Of a stretch of DNA of 60,362 bases, positions 1 through 8,585 are shown in pieces. The notes under the pieces are model-generated. The model did not search any database. It was not told the origin of the DNA and saw nothing but the letters and a program-made list of their open reading frames with translations. Where the stretch lies: positions 1 through 60,362 of the forward strand of contig NZ_BMTO01000001.1 in the NCBI RefSeq assembly GCF_014649715.1. The letters are read 5' to 3'. Source of the stretch: Streptomyces lateritius. Lineage in GTDB: Bacteria > Actinomycetota > Actinomycetes > Streptomycetales > Streptomycetaceae. Position numbers and translations under genes: made by a program. How positions within the stretch are numbered: the stretch's first letter is position 1; each line of letters starts with the position of its first letter.

Positions 1-1
1 G

Positions 2-400
2 TCCGCGGTGTACTCGGTGTACGGCGGCGGCGCGCGGAAGGCCTCGGACAAGGTCTTCCAGTTCAACGGCGCGGGCAAGCTGGTCGTGACCAAGTTCCAG
101 GTGTCGGAGTTCGGCAAGCTGGTCCGGTCCTGCGGCAACTGCAAGAAGCAGTACAAGCGCACGATCATCATCAACGACGTGGACATCACCGCACCCGGCA
201 CGTCGATCGTCGGTGTCAACGCCAACTACGGCGACACCGCCTCCTTGCGCGAGGTCCGTGTCCACGGCGACACCAAGAAGAAGATCAAGCCGTGCACCCG
301 GTTCACCGGGAACAACACGGGCAAGGAGCCGACCCAGATCGGCACCGGCCCCGACGGCGTGACCTGCCGTTACACGGCCTCCGACCTCTCGTACGACTGA
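2..400 (+). CDS. Pectate lyase, PL3-like, C-terminal part (5' truncated by window)
   Basis: This is the C-terminal part of a secreted pectate lyase that cleaves polygalacturonate by beta-elimination. The frame is open to the left edge, so the start, signal peptide and N-terminal half lie outside. Visible family features are the ladder of beta-helix segments (FQFNGAGKLVV, then TIIINDVDI, then IVGVNANYGDTA) and the SCGNC pair of cysteines that follows FGKLVR, characteristic of polysaccharide lyase family 3. Lysines are frequent, as in other PL3 enzymes. The family call rests on these motifs and the product name on family knowledge. The gene ends at a TGA and is followed by a strong hairpin, so nothing downstream is cotranscribed. 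Confidence 0.8.
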   Translation, partial: SAVYSVYGGGARKASDKVFQFNGAGKLVVTKFQVSEFGKLVRSCGNCKKQYKRTIIINDVDITAPGTSIVGVNANYGDTASLREVRVHGDTKKKIKPCTRFTGNNTGKEPTQIGTGPDGVTCRYTASDLSYD

Positions 401-405
401 CGGGT

Positions 406-441
406 CCGGGGCCCCGACGGCGGCGGCCGGCGGGGCCCCGG
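406..441. terminator. Bidirectional terminator hairpin
   Basis: An 11-bp perfect stem (CCGGGGCCCCG at 406-416 with its complement at 431-441) sits between the convergent pectate lyase and nitrilase genes. There is no clear U-tract, which is common for Streptomyces terminators. Confidence 0.65.
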
Positions 442-506
442 GGGCTGGGGGTGTCTTGTGGTTCCTGCCGGGCGTCGCGGGCCAGGCGGGACTTTCCGGA
501 CACGGC

Positions 507-1223
507 CTAGCGGCCCACGTCGGCGAGGGCGAAGCCCGGGTCCGCCGGACCCGCGTCGGCGATCCGCTCGCCGTCCGGCCCCCAGGCGCCGCTGCGCCCC
601 TCGCAGGTGCCGGCCTCGTTGCTCCCGAGGACGTTGGCGAGCACCACGTGCAGCGCGTTGTCCCGGGCGCGTACCGGATAGACCTTCTCGAACGAGTCGT
701 TGGCGACATCGAGCACCGAACTCGCCAGATAGACCGCGCAGCCCTCGGCGGCTGCCCGCTCGGCCGGCTCCGGGAAGCGGTTGTCGTAGCAGGTGGCGAG
801 GGCGAACCGGACCCCGTCCAGCTCGAAGCGGCCGTCCGTCGTGCCGGGCGCGAAGACGTCGTGCTCGATCCCGTACAGGTTCGCCTTGTCGTAGCGGGTG
901 AGGAGCATCCCGTCCGGGCCGATGACCAGCGAGGTGATCCCCGGCCTGCCGGACGTGGTGAGCACCGGCCCGTTGACGACGGCCGCCGCCGAGACCGCGC
1001 GGCAGACGTCGCGGAGCGGGCCGAGCCGGGCGTCGTCCTCGGCGAGGTGGAGGCCCGGGTCGGTCCGGACTCGAGTCGGTTCGTACCCGGTGAGGGACAG
1101 TTCGGGGAAGACGACCAGCCGTGCGCCCTCGACGCCCGCGGACCGGATCAACTCCGCCATGGTGCGGACGTTGGCGTCGATGTCCCCCGGAGCCGGAGTG
1201 AACTGTGCTGCTGCGACGATCAT
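507..1223 (-). CDS. Carbon-nitrogen hydrolase (nitrilase superfamily)
   Basis: A 238-residue cytoplasmic amidase-type hydrolase. The nitrilase Glu-Lys-Cys triad is visible: Glu in FPELSLTGYEP (about residue 45), Lys in YDKANLYGIEH (about 130) and the nucleophile Cys in LATCYDNRFPE (about 165). A second conserved Glu lies in the IEHDVF stretch. The start is the ATG at 1223, which opens directly with the family beta strand MIVAAAQFTP. The reading frame extends further upstream, but that part overlaps the neighbouring gene and lacks homology features. The substrate cannot be read from sequence; relatives act on small amides or omega-amides. It lies about 40 bp downstream of the pyroglutamyl-peptidase-like gene on the same strand and may be cotranscribed. 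Confidence 0.85.
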   Translation of the reverse strand: MIVAAAQFTPAPGDIDANVRTMAELIRSAGVEGARLVVFPELSLTGYEPTRVRTDPGLHLAEDDARLGPLRDVCRAVSAAAVVNGPVLTTSGRPGITSLVIGPDGMLLTRYDKANLYGIEHDVFAPGTTDGRFELDGVRFALATCYDNRFPEPAERAAAEGCAVYLASSVLDVANDSFEKVYPVRARDNALHVVLANVLGSNEAGTCEGRSGAWGPDGERIADAGPADPGFALADVGR

Positions 1224-1264
1224 GCGGCCATCATCTCCACCGTCCCGGCCCCGGGGGAACTCCC

Positions 1265-2542
1265 TCAGGCGGAGGCGGCGGCCACTTCGATGATCGACCG
1301 CACCTGCGCGACGATGTCCAGCCGGTTGCGGACGAACTCGGGATCGGTGACCGTGCCCGTCGCCGGATCCGTGTTCCCCACGCCGAACTGCAGCACCGGC
1401 GTGTGGACATGGCCGCCGGGCAGGCCGGTCAGACCTAGCCGGTCGCGCAGCAGCGTGGCGCGGTACGCGATCTCGTTGGAGAGGTAGTTCCCGCCGCCGC
1501 CCGCCCGGGCCGCGGAGCCGGGCGTCGGCCCGTCCGGCCGGTTCACGGGCGTCGCCGCGCCGGCCGGGATCTCGGTCACCGCCGTGTTGTCGTACACCGG
1601 GAAGCGGCCGGTGCCGGCCGCCACGATGGCGCCGTACGGGAGGGTGGTCGCCGTCCACTGGGGCTGCGTCGCCGGGTCCGACACGGGCACCGTCTCCGTA
1701 CGCGAGACGTTCTCGTTGTCGGGGAAGCCGCCCCGCCAGGCACCGTTGTGGCGCTCGATGTCGAAGCGGCCGACCCGCCCCTGGCTGACCGTCGTGAAGA
1801 GGTCCGCCTTCGGCAGCTGGTCGCGCAGGGTCCGCTCGACCGTACCGTCGGCGAAGTCCTGCCAGCGGACGGGGAAGACGGCCGTCTCGACGCGGGCGAG
1901 GCCGCCGTCGGCCGTGCGGATCCAGGTGCCGTCGAGAGCCAGCGCGGTGGCGCCGGACGGATTGCTGATCCGTACGTCCCGGTCGAGCGTGAACGGGTCG
2001 AAGCCGGTGACGAGGACCCGCTTGACGCCCTTGCCCGCCGGGAGGTGGATGGAGTCCTGGCCGCGCGAGGAGCGCTCCAGGCGGTCGAGCAGCCGGGCCC
2101 GGGCGGCGTCGTCGAGCGCGAACACCGGCTGCCAGAAGCGCAGTTCACGGGTCATCGCGAGCCGTGCCCAGTACAGCGGCCGGTCGTCGTCCCGGCTGAG
2201 GTCGCCCCGCGCCGGGCCCCGGCCCTGCGCCCGGTCGACCGCCCGCTGCCACAACCGGGCGCCCAGCCGCGCGACCGCGCGCTCAGCCTCCGGGTAGGAG
2301 CCGGTGGCGCGCAGCGCGCGAGCGAACTCCGGTGCCGTGCCGTCGAATCCGCCGCGCCGCAGGATCTCCTGGGGTGCGGCCCGGTCGAGTCGCGCCTCCT
2401 CCACGGTCGCGAGAGTGGCGGGGCTCGCCCCCGCACCCCGACCCGCGCTCGTGTCCATGGCCGAGGCCGGGGGCGAACCGAGGGTGAGGGCGGTGGTGGC
2501 CGCCAAAGCAAGTCCCAGTGAAGCGGGGCGTATCCGTGACAC
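1265..2542 (-). CDS. Secreted pyroglutamyl-peptidase I-like protein (family C15) with Ser at the catalytic Cys position
   Basis: A 425-residue exported protein: Sec-type signal peptide (residues 1-28, ending PPASA), a helical N-terminal extension, and a C15 pyroglutamyl-peptidase fold from about residue 174. The fold opens with VLVTGFDPF and continues with ISNPSG. The catalytic Glu aligns in FDIERHNGAWRG (E263) and the His in GGHVHTP (H380). The segment that carries the nucleophile in classical enzymes (AGTFVCNH) reads GGNYLSNEIAY here, placing Ser355 where Cys144 of the Bacillus enzyme sits. The protein is about twice the usual 210-220 residues, and canonical enzymes are cytoplasmic. The enzyme is therefore either inactive, uses Ser, or has another role. 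The start codon is GTG. It is probably cotranscribed with the nitrilase-like gene downstream. Confidence 0.75.
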   Translation of the reverse strand: MSRIRPASLGLALAATTALTLGSPPASAMDTSAGRGAGASPATLATVEEARLDRAAPQEILRRGGFDGTAPEFARALRATGSYPEAERAVARLGARLWQRAVDRAQGRGPARGDLSRDDDRPLYWARLAMTRELRFWQPVFALDDAARARLLDRLERSSRGQDSIHLPAGKGVKRVLVTGFDPFTLDRDVRISNPSGATALALDGTWIRTADGGLARVETAVFPVRWQDFADGTVERTLRDQLPKADLFTTVSQGRVGRFDIERHNGAWRGGFPDNENVSRTETVPVSDPATQPQWTATTLPYGAIVAAGTGRFPVYDNTAVTEIPAGAATPVNRPDGPTPGSAARAGGGGNYLSNEIAYRATLLRDRLGLTGLPGGHVHTPVLQFGVGNTDPATGTVTDPEFVRNRLDIVAQVRSIIEVAAASA

Positions 2543-2605
2543 GAGGGTCCTTCCGTCGGGTGCCGGGAGTATCCCGTCCCACCCGCGACTCCCGCTACAG
2601 CGCCC

Positions 2606-3196
2606 TCATTTGTCGCTGTGGTCCTCCGCCGTCACCCTGCCCGTGAGCAACGCGACGAAATCCCGGAACGCCGCCGGCATGTCGACCGCCTCCGGGTCGA
2701 GGAGCCACTGGTACTGCAGCCCGTCCATCACCGCGGTCAGCAGCGGCGCCGCCCGCTCCGGGGTCAGTCCGCCCGGCAGGCGCTCGCCGAACTCAAGACG
2801 CAGCACCTTCGCCATCTCCGCGCGGACCTGCGCGTACCGCTCGGTGAAGAACTCCCGTGCCGGGTGGCCGTCGGTCACGCTCTCACCGAGGAGCGCCGAG
2901 AAGGTCTGCACGATCCCCGGCCGCATCGCGTTGTACTCGACGAGGGAGTCGATCAGGTCCAGTCGCCAGCCCTCCCGGCCGCGCCCCCCGCTGGTGTCCC
3001 ACCGGTCGCGCTCCTCCAGGACGGCGACGAGCAGCGTCTCCTTCGTCGGGAAGTAGTGCAGCAGGCCCTGCTGTGTCAGGCCGACCCGCTCCGCGACGGC
3101 CCCGAGCGACGCGCCGCGGTAGCCGCGCTCGGCGATCACCTCGAGGGCCGCGCGCAGGATGTCCGCACGCCGCTCCTCGCTCCTGGCCCGCCCCAT
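2606..3196 (-). CDS. TetR/AcrR family transcriptional regulator
   Basis: A 196-residue repressor-type protein. The N-terminal helix-turn-helix spans residues 8-55 (ADILRAALEVIAERGY, then LGAVAERVGLTQQGLLHYFPTK, the TetR recognition helix signature). The C-terminal ligand-binding domain is not assignable to a known inducer. It is transcribed divergently from the beta-glucosidase gene. A perfect 16-bp palindrome lies 46-61 bp upstream of its start, so autorepression plus control of the beta-glucosidase gene is the simplest model. The ATG start gives the usual short N-terminus before the HTH. Confidence 0.88.
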   Translation of the reverse strand: MGRARSEERRADILRAALEVIAERGYRGASLGAVAERVGLTQQGLLHYFPTKETLLVAVLEERDRWDTSGGRGREGWRLDLIDSLVEYNAMRPGIVQTFSALLGESVTDGHPAREFFTERYAQVRAEMAKVLRLEFGERLPGGLTPERAAPLLTAVMDGLQYQWLLDPEAVDMPAAFRDFVALLTGRVTAEDHSDK

Positions 3197-3241
3197 CGCC
3201 GTGGCCCCCTTCCCCGCCCTGCCGCGAAGTCCTGTCCGAAA

Positions 3242-3257
3242 GTCCTGTGCACAGGAC
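3242..3257. promoter_or_regulatory. Palindromic operator candidate for the divergent TetR regulator
   Basis: GTCCTGTGCACAGGAC is a perfect 16-bp palindrome in the divergent TetR/beta-glucosidase intergenic region. A half-site copy (AAGTCCTGTCC) lies just to its left at 3227-3237. Size, symmetry and position fit a TetR dimer site; binding itself is inferred. Confidence 0.6.
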
Positions 3258-3358
3258 CGTACGGCATCGCTGGATAACGAATAAATAACGTAACCTACCG
3301 CTCAACAGGTAACCGGGCCACCATGGCCGCTCCAGCACTTCAACGAGGAGGTACGGCC

Positions 3359-5809
3359 GTGGCAGAGACCAGCGCGGAGACCGCCCGAGAGCAGGCCGCC
3401 GAAGCGGCGCTCTCCAAGCTCGACCTGGACAGCAAGGCCCGGCTGCTCGCGGGCCAGGACATGTGGTCGCTCCCGGCCCTGCCCGAGATCGGACTGAAGT
3501 CCCTGGTCATGTCCGACGGCCCGATCGGTGTCCGGGGCGTCCGCTGGACCGCCGACGACCCCTCGATCGCCCTGCCCTCACCGACCGCGCTCGCCGCCGC
3601 CTGGGACCCCGCCCTCGCCCGCCGCGCAGGCCGACTCCTCGCCCAGGAGGCCCGCCGCAAGGGGGTCCACGTCCTCCTCGCTCCCACCGTCAACCTGCAC
3701 CGCTCGCCGCTCGGCGGCCGCCACTTCGAGGCCTACAGCGAGGACCCGTACCTCACCGGTGCCATCGGCACCGGCTACGTGCGAGGCGTCCAGGACGGCG
3801 GCGTCGGCACCACCGTCAAGCACTTCGTCGCCAACGACGCCGAGACCGACCGCTTCACCGTCGACAACAAGGTCGCCGCGCGCCCCCTGCGCGAGCTCTA
3901 CCTCGCTCCCTTCGAGGCCATCGTCACCGACGCCCGCCCCTGGGGCGTCATGACCGCCTACAACCAGGTCAACGGCGTGACCATGACCGAGCACCGCCGG
4001 CTCGTCCACGACGTCCTGCGCGGCGAGTGGGGCTTCGACGGCTTCAACGTCTCCGACTGGATGGCCGCCCGTTCCACCACCGGTGACATCGAGGGCGGCC
4101 TCGACGTCGCCATGCCCGGTCCGCAGACCGTCTACGGCGAGGCGCTCGCCGCCGCCGTCCGCGCCGGCGAGGTCGAGGAGAGCGCCGTCGACGCGGCGGT
4201 ACGGAACGTGCTGCGGCTCGCCGCCCGCGTCGGCGCCCTCGACGGCGCCCCACCGGTCGTCGCCGAGCCCCCCGCACCGGTCGACGGCGACGCCCTCGCC
4301 CGCGAGATCGCCCACCGGGGCTTCGTCCTCGTCCGCAACGAGGTGCGCGGCGAGAGCCCGGTCCTGCCGCTCGCGGCCGGCCGGACCGTCGCCCTGATCG
4401 GCGCGGCCGCCCGCGACGCCCGCGTCCTCGGCGGCGGCTCCGCCCAGGTCTTCCCCGCCCACACCGTCTCCCCGCTCGACGGCCTCACCGCCGCCCTCCC
4501 CGGCGGAGCCCTGACCTTCTCCGTCGGCGCCGACCCGAGTGACGAACTCGCGCCCGCGGGGCAGGGGTTCACCCTCCGCGCGGTCTGCCGCGACGCCGAG
4601 GGCGCCGTGCTCGGCGAGGGCACCCTGCCGGGCGGCCAGATCCAGTGGATCGGCGACGACCTCCCGGCCGGCGCCACCCACGAGACCCTCGCCTCCATCG
4701 AGGTCCTCGGCACGTTCACCCCGCGCGAGAGCGGCGAGCACTCCTTCGGCACCCGCGGCCTCGGCGCCTTCACCCTCACCGTCGCAGGGGAGACCGTCTA
4801 CGACGGTGTGCAGTCGATGGGCCCGGAGACCGACCCCTTCGAAGCGTTCTTCGGCGCCCCCGTCGAGCGGGCCAAGGTCGCGCTCACCGCGGGCGAGACC
4901 GTCGAGGTGTCCCTCCTGCACCGGCTGGACGAGGCGTTCGCGGCCCCGTTGCCGGCCGTCATGTTCTCCCTCGTCCACCTCGGTCCGCGCCGTGACCCGG
5001 ACGAACTGATCGCCGAGGCCGTCGAGGCGGCCCGGGCCGCCGACACCGCCGTCGTGGTCGTCGCCACCACCGAGCGCGTCGAGTCCGAGGGCTTCGACCG
5101 CAAGGACCTCGCGCTCCCCGGCCGCCAGGACGAGCTGGTACGGGCCGTGGCCGCCGCCAATCCGAACACCGTCGTCGTCGTCAACGCCGGCTCCCCGGTC
5201 GAGATGCCCTGGCGCGAGGACGTCGCCGCGATTCTGCTCAGCTGGTTCCCCGGTCAGGAGGGCGGCGCCGCGCTCGCCGACGTCCTGACCGGCGCCGAGG
5301 AGCCGGGCGGGCGACTGCCCACCACCTGGCCCGTCGCCCTCGCCGACGCACCTGTCACCGAGGTCATCCCGACGGACGGCGAACTCCAGTACACCGAAGG
5401 CGTGTTCATCGGCTACCGCGCATGGGACAAGGCCGGCGTCGCCCCCGCGTACGCCTTCGGCCACGGCCTCGGCTACACCACCTGGTCGTACGACTCCCTG
5501 GAAGCGACGTCCCAGCGTGCCGCGGTCCGGCTCACCAACACCGGTGCTCGCACCGGCCGCGAGGTCGTCCAGATCTACCTGGCGCCGGCTTCGGACCCGG
5601 TCGAGCGGCCGGCGCGCTGGCTGGCCGGCTTCGCGAGCGTCGAGGCGGGCCCCGGTGAGAGCGTCGAGGTCGAGATCCCGCTGCCCCGCCGCACCTTCGA
5701 GATCTGGGACGAGGAGCGGAACAGCTGGTCCTTCGTCCCCGGAACGTACGAGGTCAGGGCCGCGCACGCGCTCGACGACACCCGGCTGACGGCCGTCCTG
5801 GAGCTCTGA
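3359..5809 (+). CDS. Beta-glucosidase-type glycoside hydrolase family 3
   Basis: An 816-residue retaining glycosidase with no signal peptide, so probably intracellular. The N-terminal TIM barrel carries GRHFEAYSEDP (about 120), VKHFVANDAETDR (about 155) and the nucleophile Asp in FNVSDWMA (about 232). The second alpha/beta domain follows from about 315. A PA14-like insert lies at about 400-540, as in other PA14-containing family 3 enzymes. A C-terminal fibronectin III-like domain closes the protein. The start chosen is the GTG at 3359, preceded by a perfect GAGGAGG at 5-6 nt; an upstream in-frame ATG lacks a Shine-Dalgarno. It is divergent from a TetR gene with a palindrome between them, suggesting repression relieved by an unknown ligand. 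Confidence 0.93.
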   Translation: MAETSAETAREQAAEAALSKLDLDSKARLLAGQDMWSLPALPEIGLKSLVMSDGPIGVRGVRWTADDPSIALPSPTALAAAWDPALARRAGRLLAQEARRKGVHVLLAPTVNLHRSPLGGRHFEAYSEDPYLTGAIGTGYVRGVQDGGVGTTVKHFVANDAETDRFTVDNKVAARPLRELYLAPFEAIVTDARPWGVMTAYNQVNGVTMTEHRRLVHDVLRGEWGFDGFNVSDWMAARSTTGDIEGGLDVAMPGPQTVYGEALAAAVRAGEVEESAVDAAVRNVLRLAARVGALDGAPPVVAEPPAPVDGDALAREIAHRGFVLVRNEVRGESPVLPLAAGRTVALIGAAARDARVLGGGSAQVFPAHTVSPLDGLTAALPGGALTFSVGADPSDELAPAGQGFTLRAVCRDAEGAVLGEGTLPGGQIQWIGDDLPAGATHETLASIEVLGTFTPRESGEHSFGTRGLGAFTLTVAGETVYDGVQSMGPETDPFEAFFGAPVERAKVALTAGETVEVSLLHRLDEAFAAPLPAVMFSLVHLGPRRDPDELIAEAVEAARAADTAVVVVATTERVESEGFDRKDLALPGRQDELVRAVAAANPNTVVVVNAGSPVEMPWREDVAAILLSWFPGQEGGAALADVLTGAEEPGGRLPTTWPVALADAPVTEVIPTDGELQYTEGVFIGYRAWDKAGVAPAYAFGHGLGYTTWSYDSLEATSQRAAVRLTNTGARTGREVVQIYLAPASDPVERPARWLAGFASVEAGPGESVEVEIPLPRRTFEIWDEERNSWSFVPGTYEVRAAHALDDTRLTAVLEL

Positions 5810-5824
5810 AGCCCGCCATGAGCA

Positions 5825-5856
5825 CCCCGGGGCGGAACCTGACAACCGCCTCGGGG
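5825..5856. terminator. Bidirectional terminator hairpin
   Basis: The arms CCCCGGGGCGG (5825-5835) and CCGCCTCGGGG (5846-5856) form an 11-bp stem with one G-U pair and a 10-nt loop, between the convergent beta-glucosidase and aldose epimerase genes. Confidence 0.65.
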
Positions 5857-5882
5857 CTTCGGGCCTTTCAGGTGGTCTCGGC

Positions 5883-6812
5883 TCAGCGCGTCCCGAAGCG
5901 GTAGACCGTCTCCGAGGCGTACCGCTCGCCCGGACGCAGCACCGTCGAGGGAAACTCCGGCCGGTTCGGCGAGTCCGGGAAGTGCTGGGTCTCCAGCGCG
6001 ATCCCGGAGAACATCGCGTCCGCGTACACCTGGAGTCCCGGCTCGCTCGTCTCCACCGTCACCACCCGCCCGGTGACGGGCGAGTACAGCTCGGCGGCGT
6101 CCGGCGCGCCCGCGTCGAGCACGAAGTTGTCGTCGATCCCCACCCCGGCGGGCCGGAGCGTACGGAAGTCGAGCTGGGTGCCGCCGACCGGGGCGATCTC
6201 GCCGGTCGGGATCCCCGTCCCGTCCTTGGGGGTGAAGTACCCGGCCGTGACGCGGAGTTCGTGTTCGCCGCCCAGGTCCCAGTACGCGTGGTTGGTCAGC
6301 GCCACCACCGTGGGGGCGTCGGTCAGCGCCCGGTAGGCGATCCGCAGCGCGCCGTCCTCGTCGAGGGTGTACGTGGCCGAGACCTCCAGCCGGCCGGGGA
6401 AGCCCTCCTCGCCCTCCGGACTCACCCGGGACAGCCGTACCCCGCCCTCGACCTCCTCCGCGTCCCACACCCGCTTGTCGAAGCCACGCTCCCCGCCGTG
6501 CAGGCTGTGCGGGCCGCCGTTGCGGGCGAGCCGGTGCGTACGGCCGTCGAGGGTGAACACGCCGCCGGCGATCCGGTTCGCGTAACGCCCCACCAGGGCA
6601 CCGAAGTAGGGCTCCGGGCGCTTCAGGTAGCCGCCCAGGTCCGGGAAGCCGAGGACCGTCTCACCGGGCACGCCGTCCCGGTCCGGCGTCGCGACCGACT
6701 GCACGATGCCGCCGTACGTCAACAGCCGCACCCGCACCCCGCCCCGCTCGAGCGTCCAGCGCCGTACGTCCGTACCGTCGACCGAACCGAAGGGCTCACC
6801 CGTGATCCTCAT
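5883..6812 (-). CDS. galM: Aldose 1-epimerase (mutarotase)
   Basis: A 309-residue galactose mutarotase-type enzyme that interconverts alpha and beta anomers of aldoses. Visible family motifs are GRYANRIAGG (substrate-binding Asn/Arg), GPHSLHGGERGFDK (catalytic His), TNHAYWDLGG (second His) and the catalytic Glu in IALETQHFPDSPN near the C-terminus. The start is the ATG at 6812; a longer frame runs into the next gene. It follows the SGNH esterase gene by 11 bp and is probably cotranscribed with it. Convergence with the beta-glucosidase gene makes a shared sugar-use role plausible but not shown. The symbol is by family. Confidence 0.9.
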   Translation of the reverse strand: MRITGEPFGSVDGTDVRRWTLERGGVRVRLLTYGGIVQSVATPDRDGVPGETVLGFPDLGGYLKRPEPYFGALVGRYANRIAGGVFTLDGRTHRLARNGGPHSLHGGERGFDKRVWDAEEVEGGVRLSRVSPEGEEGFPGRLEVSATYTLDEDGALRIAYRALTDAPTVVALTNHAYWDLGGEHELRVTAGYFTPKDGTGIPTGEIAPVGGTQLDFRTLRPAGVGIDDNFVLDAGAPDAAELYSPVTGRVVTVETSEPGLQVYADAMFSGIALETQHFPDSPNRPEFPSTVLRPGERYASETVYRFGTR

Positions 6813-6823
6813 GATCCGGAACC

Positions 6824-7717
6824 CTACGCGGGCGGCTCGGGCGCCGTCACCTGCCGGTGCGCGATCTCCGCGAGCCGCGCCTGCCCGTCCCTGCTGGGGT
6901 GGAACCAGTCCCACGGACTGAGCTGCCCGCCGTCGAACCGGAAGCCGAACACCGCCCCGCCGTCGTACCGGCAGCGCGGGTCCTTCGCGCAGACCTCCTT
7001 CAGGGCCGCGTTGTACGCGACCACCCGGTCCCGCACCAGCGTCCGGCGCCGCTCGGCCGTCACGCTCAGGTCCTGCGCGTCGGCCAGCATGGAGGGGCAG
7101 ATCCCCAGCTTCCAGACCTCCAGGCCCATGGGACTCACCCGCCCCTGCGACCACAGCCGCTGCAGGTCCGGCACGCTCGACACGTACACCTGCGCCTTGG
7201 GCGCCTTCGCCCGCAGCCGGGCCATGGCCGACGCGAAGGTGGCGCGGAACTCCTCGACCGGGGTCATCAGCGCCGCACTGCTCCGGCAGGCGTCGTTCGC
7301 GCCCATCATCACCGTGACCAGCTCCGGCTTCACCGCGGCGGCCCGTTCCATCTGACCCGGCAGGTCGGCCATCCGCGCCCCGGTCCGCGCGAGATTCCAG
7401 CTCTGCCGCGTGACGCGCTCCGGGCCGAGGAGCCGCAGCGCGAGACTGTTGACGGTGGCGTCCGTGCCGGTCGCCCAGGAGACCTCCGGGCAGTCCGCCA
7501 GCACCTCACAGGCGTCGAAGGCACGGGTGATCGAGTCGCCGACGGCGGCCACGGAGGCGGGGGAGCGATCCCAGAGCGGCGCGGGGCGCGGCGTGGCCCG
7601 GACGGTCGGCGCGACGGCCTCCGGCGCCGGCGCGGCGCAGCCGGCCGGCGCGCCCACGCAGAGCACCGCCGCCGCCACGGAGGCGACAGTGGTACGGAGA
7701 CGATGTCGGCCGCGCAT
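6824..7717 (-). CDS. SGNH/GDSL-family esterase, lipoprotein
   Basis: A 297-residue exported hydrolase. The N-terminus has basic residues, a hydrophobic core and a lipobox-like APAGC (Cys about residue 25), so it is predicted to be membrane-anchored outside the cell. All four SGNH blocks are visible: GDSIT with the nucleophile Ser (block I), the Gly in NLARTGARM (block II), MMGANDAC (block III) and the D-x-x-H pair in DWFHPS (block V). The start is the ATG at 7717 with GGAGGAGG upstream; longer in-frame starts lack a ribosome site and would bury the signal peptide. It lies 11 bp upstream of galM. The ester substrate is unknown. Confidence 0.88.
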   Translation of the reverse strand: MRGRHRLRTTVASVAAAVLCVGAPAGCAAPAPEAVAPTVRATPRPAPLWDRSPASVAAVGDSITRAFDACEVLADCPEVSWATGTDATVNSLALRLLGPERVTRQSWNLARTGARMADLPGQMERAAAVKPELVTVMMGANDACRSSAALMTPVEEFRATFASAMARLRAKAPKAQVYVSSVPDLQRLWSQGRVSPMGLEVWKLGICPSMLADAQDLSVTAERRRTLVRDRVVAYNAALKEVCAKDPRCRYDGGAVFGFRFDGGQLSPWDWFHPSRDGQARLAEIAHRQVTAPEPPA

Positions 7718-7988
7718 TCTCCGATCCCTCCTCCGGTAACCGTTCGGCGTCCTGGCGAGTGAAAGCTTGGTGTCCACCCGCCCCCGGACCGACCGTACGT
7801 CACCCCAAGGGCGGTGCGGCACGGTAGCTTTTCCCCCGTCGAACCAGAGGCACCTTTGCCAACCGGCTCCGGTAAATTACATCACGTCACATGCTGTCCC
7901 CTTTTCGGGGGTTTGCGAAGTTTTTCTCCCGATGCTGTTTACTGAGGCCGCTGGGAAAGGCGAACCTCGTCCCACACTGGAGGTCCCG

Positions 7989-8483
7989 GTGACGACACGT
8001 GGAGTTCTGTACGTTCATTCCGCACCGCGCGCGCTGTGCCCGCACGTCGAATGGGCGGTCGCGGGTGTCCTCGGTGCGAGAGTCCAGCTCGACTGGATTC
8101 GCCAGCCGGCGTCCCCCGGCACCTGGAGAGCCGAGTTCTCCTGGCAGGGCGAGACCGGCACCGCCTCCAAGCTCGCCTCCGCGCTGCGCGGATGGCAGAT
8201 GCTCCGTTTCGAGGTCACCGCGGAACCCTGCCCGACGGCCGAGGGCGAGCGCTACAGCGCCACCCCCGAGCTGGGCATCTTCCACGCCGTCACCGGTATG
8301 CACGGCGACATCCTGATCCCCGAGGACCGGCTGCGGGCCGCGCTGGCCCGCTCCGTGCGCGGCGAGACGGACCTGGAGGGGGAGATCGCCAAGCTGCTCG
8401 GGAAGCCCTGGGACGACGAACTGGAGCCCTTCCGGTACGCGGGCGAGGGCGCCCCGGTCCGCTGGCTCCACCAGGTCGTCTGA
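7989..8483 (+). CDS. DUF3145 domain protein, conserved in actinobacteria
   Basis: A 164-residue soluble protein of unknown function from a family found almost only in actinobacteria. Recognisable segments are TTRGVLYVHSAP at the N-terminus, CPHVEWAV, and a C-terminal GEGAPVRWLHQVV. The start is the GTG at 7989, with GGAGG 5 nt before it; upstream in-frame starts would add a non-conserved leader. The 270-bp region upstream, shared with the divergent SGNH gene, is locally AT-richer (TTTGCGAAGTTTTTCTCCC around 7912) and probably holds its promoter. The gene ends at a strong bidirectional terminator facing fabF. Confidence 0.85.
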   Translation: MTTRGVLYVHSAPRALCPHVEWAVAGVLGARVQLDWIRQPASPGTWRAEFSWQGETGTASKLASALRGWQMLRFEVTAEPCPTAEGERYSATPELGIFHAVTGMHGDILIPEDRLRAALARSVRGETDLEGEIAKLLGKPWDDELEPFRYAGEGAPVRWLHQVV

Positions 8484-8539
8484 TCAGCCCCGGCACCCGT
8501 CCGCCCCCCGCCTCGCACCGCCGCCCCCAGAACACGCCG

Positions 8540-8570
8540 GAGGCCCACCCCCCATCCGGGGGTGGGCCTC
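8540..8570. terminator. Bidirectional rho-independent-type terminator
   Basis: A perfect 13-bp stem (GAGGCCCACCCCC at 8540-8552, complement at 8558-8570) with a 5-nt loop, between the convergent DUF3145 and fabF genes. It closes the fab operon. Confidence 0.8.
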
Positions 8571-8585
8571 ACGGGTGACGTGGGG

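Noticed and set aside
3578..5845. Long minus-strand frame antisense to the beta-glucosidase
   Set aside because: Composition is Gly/Asp/Val-rich, typical of an antisense frame, with no domain features and no ribosome site.
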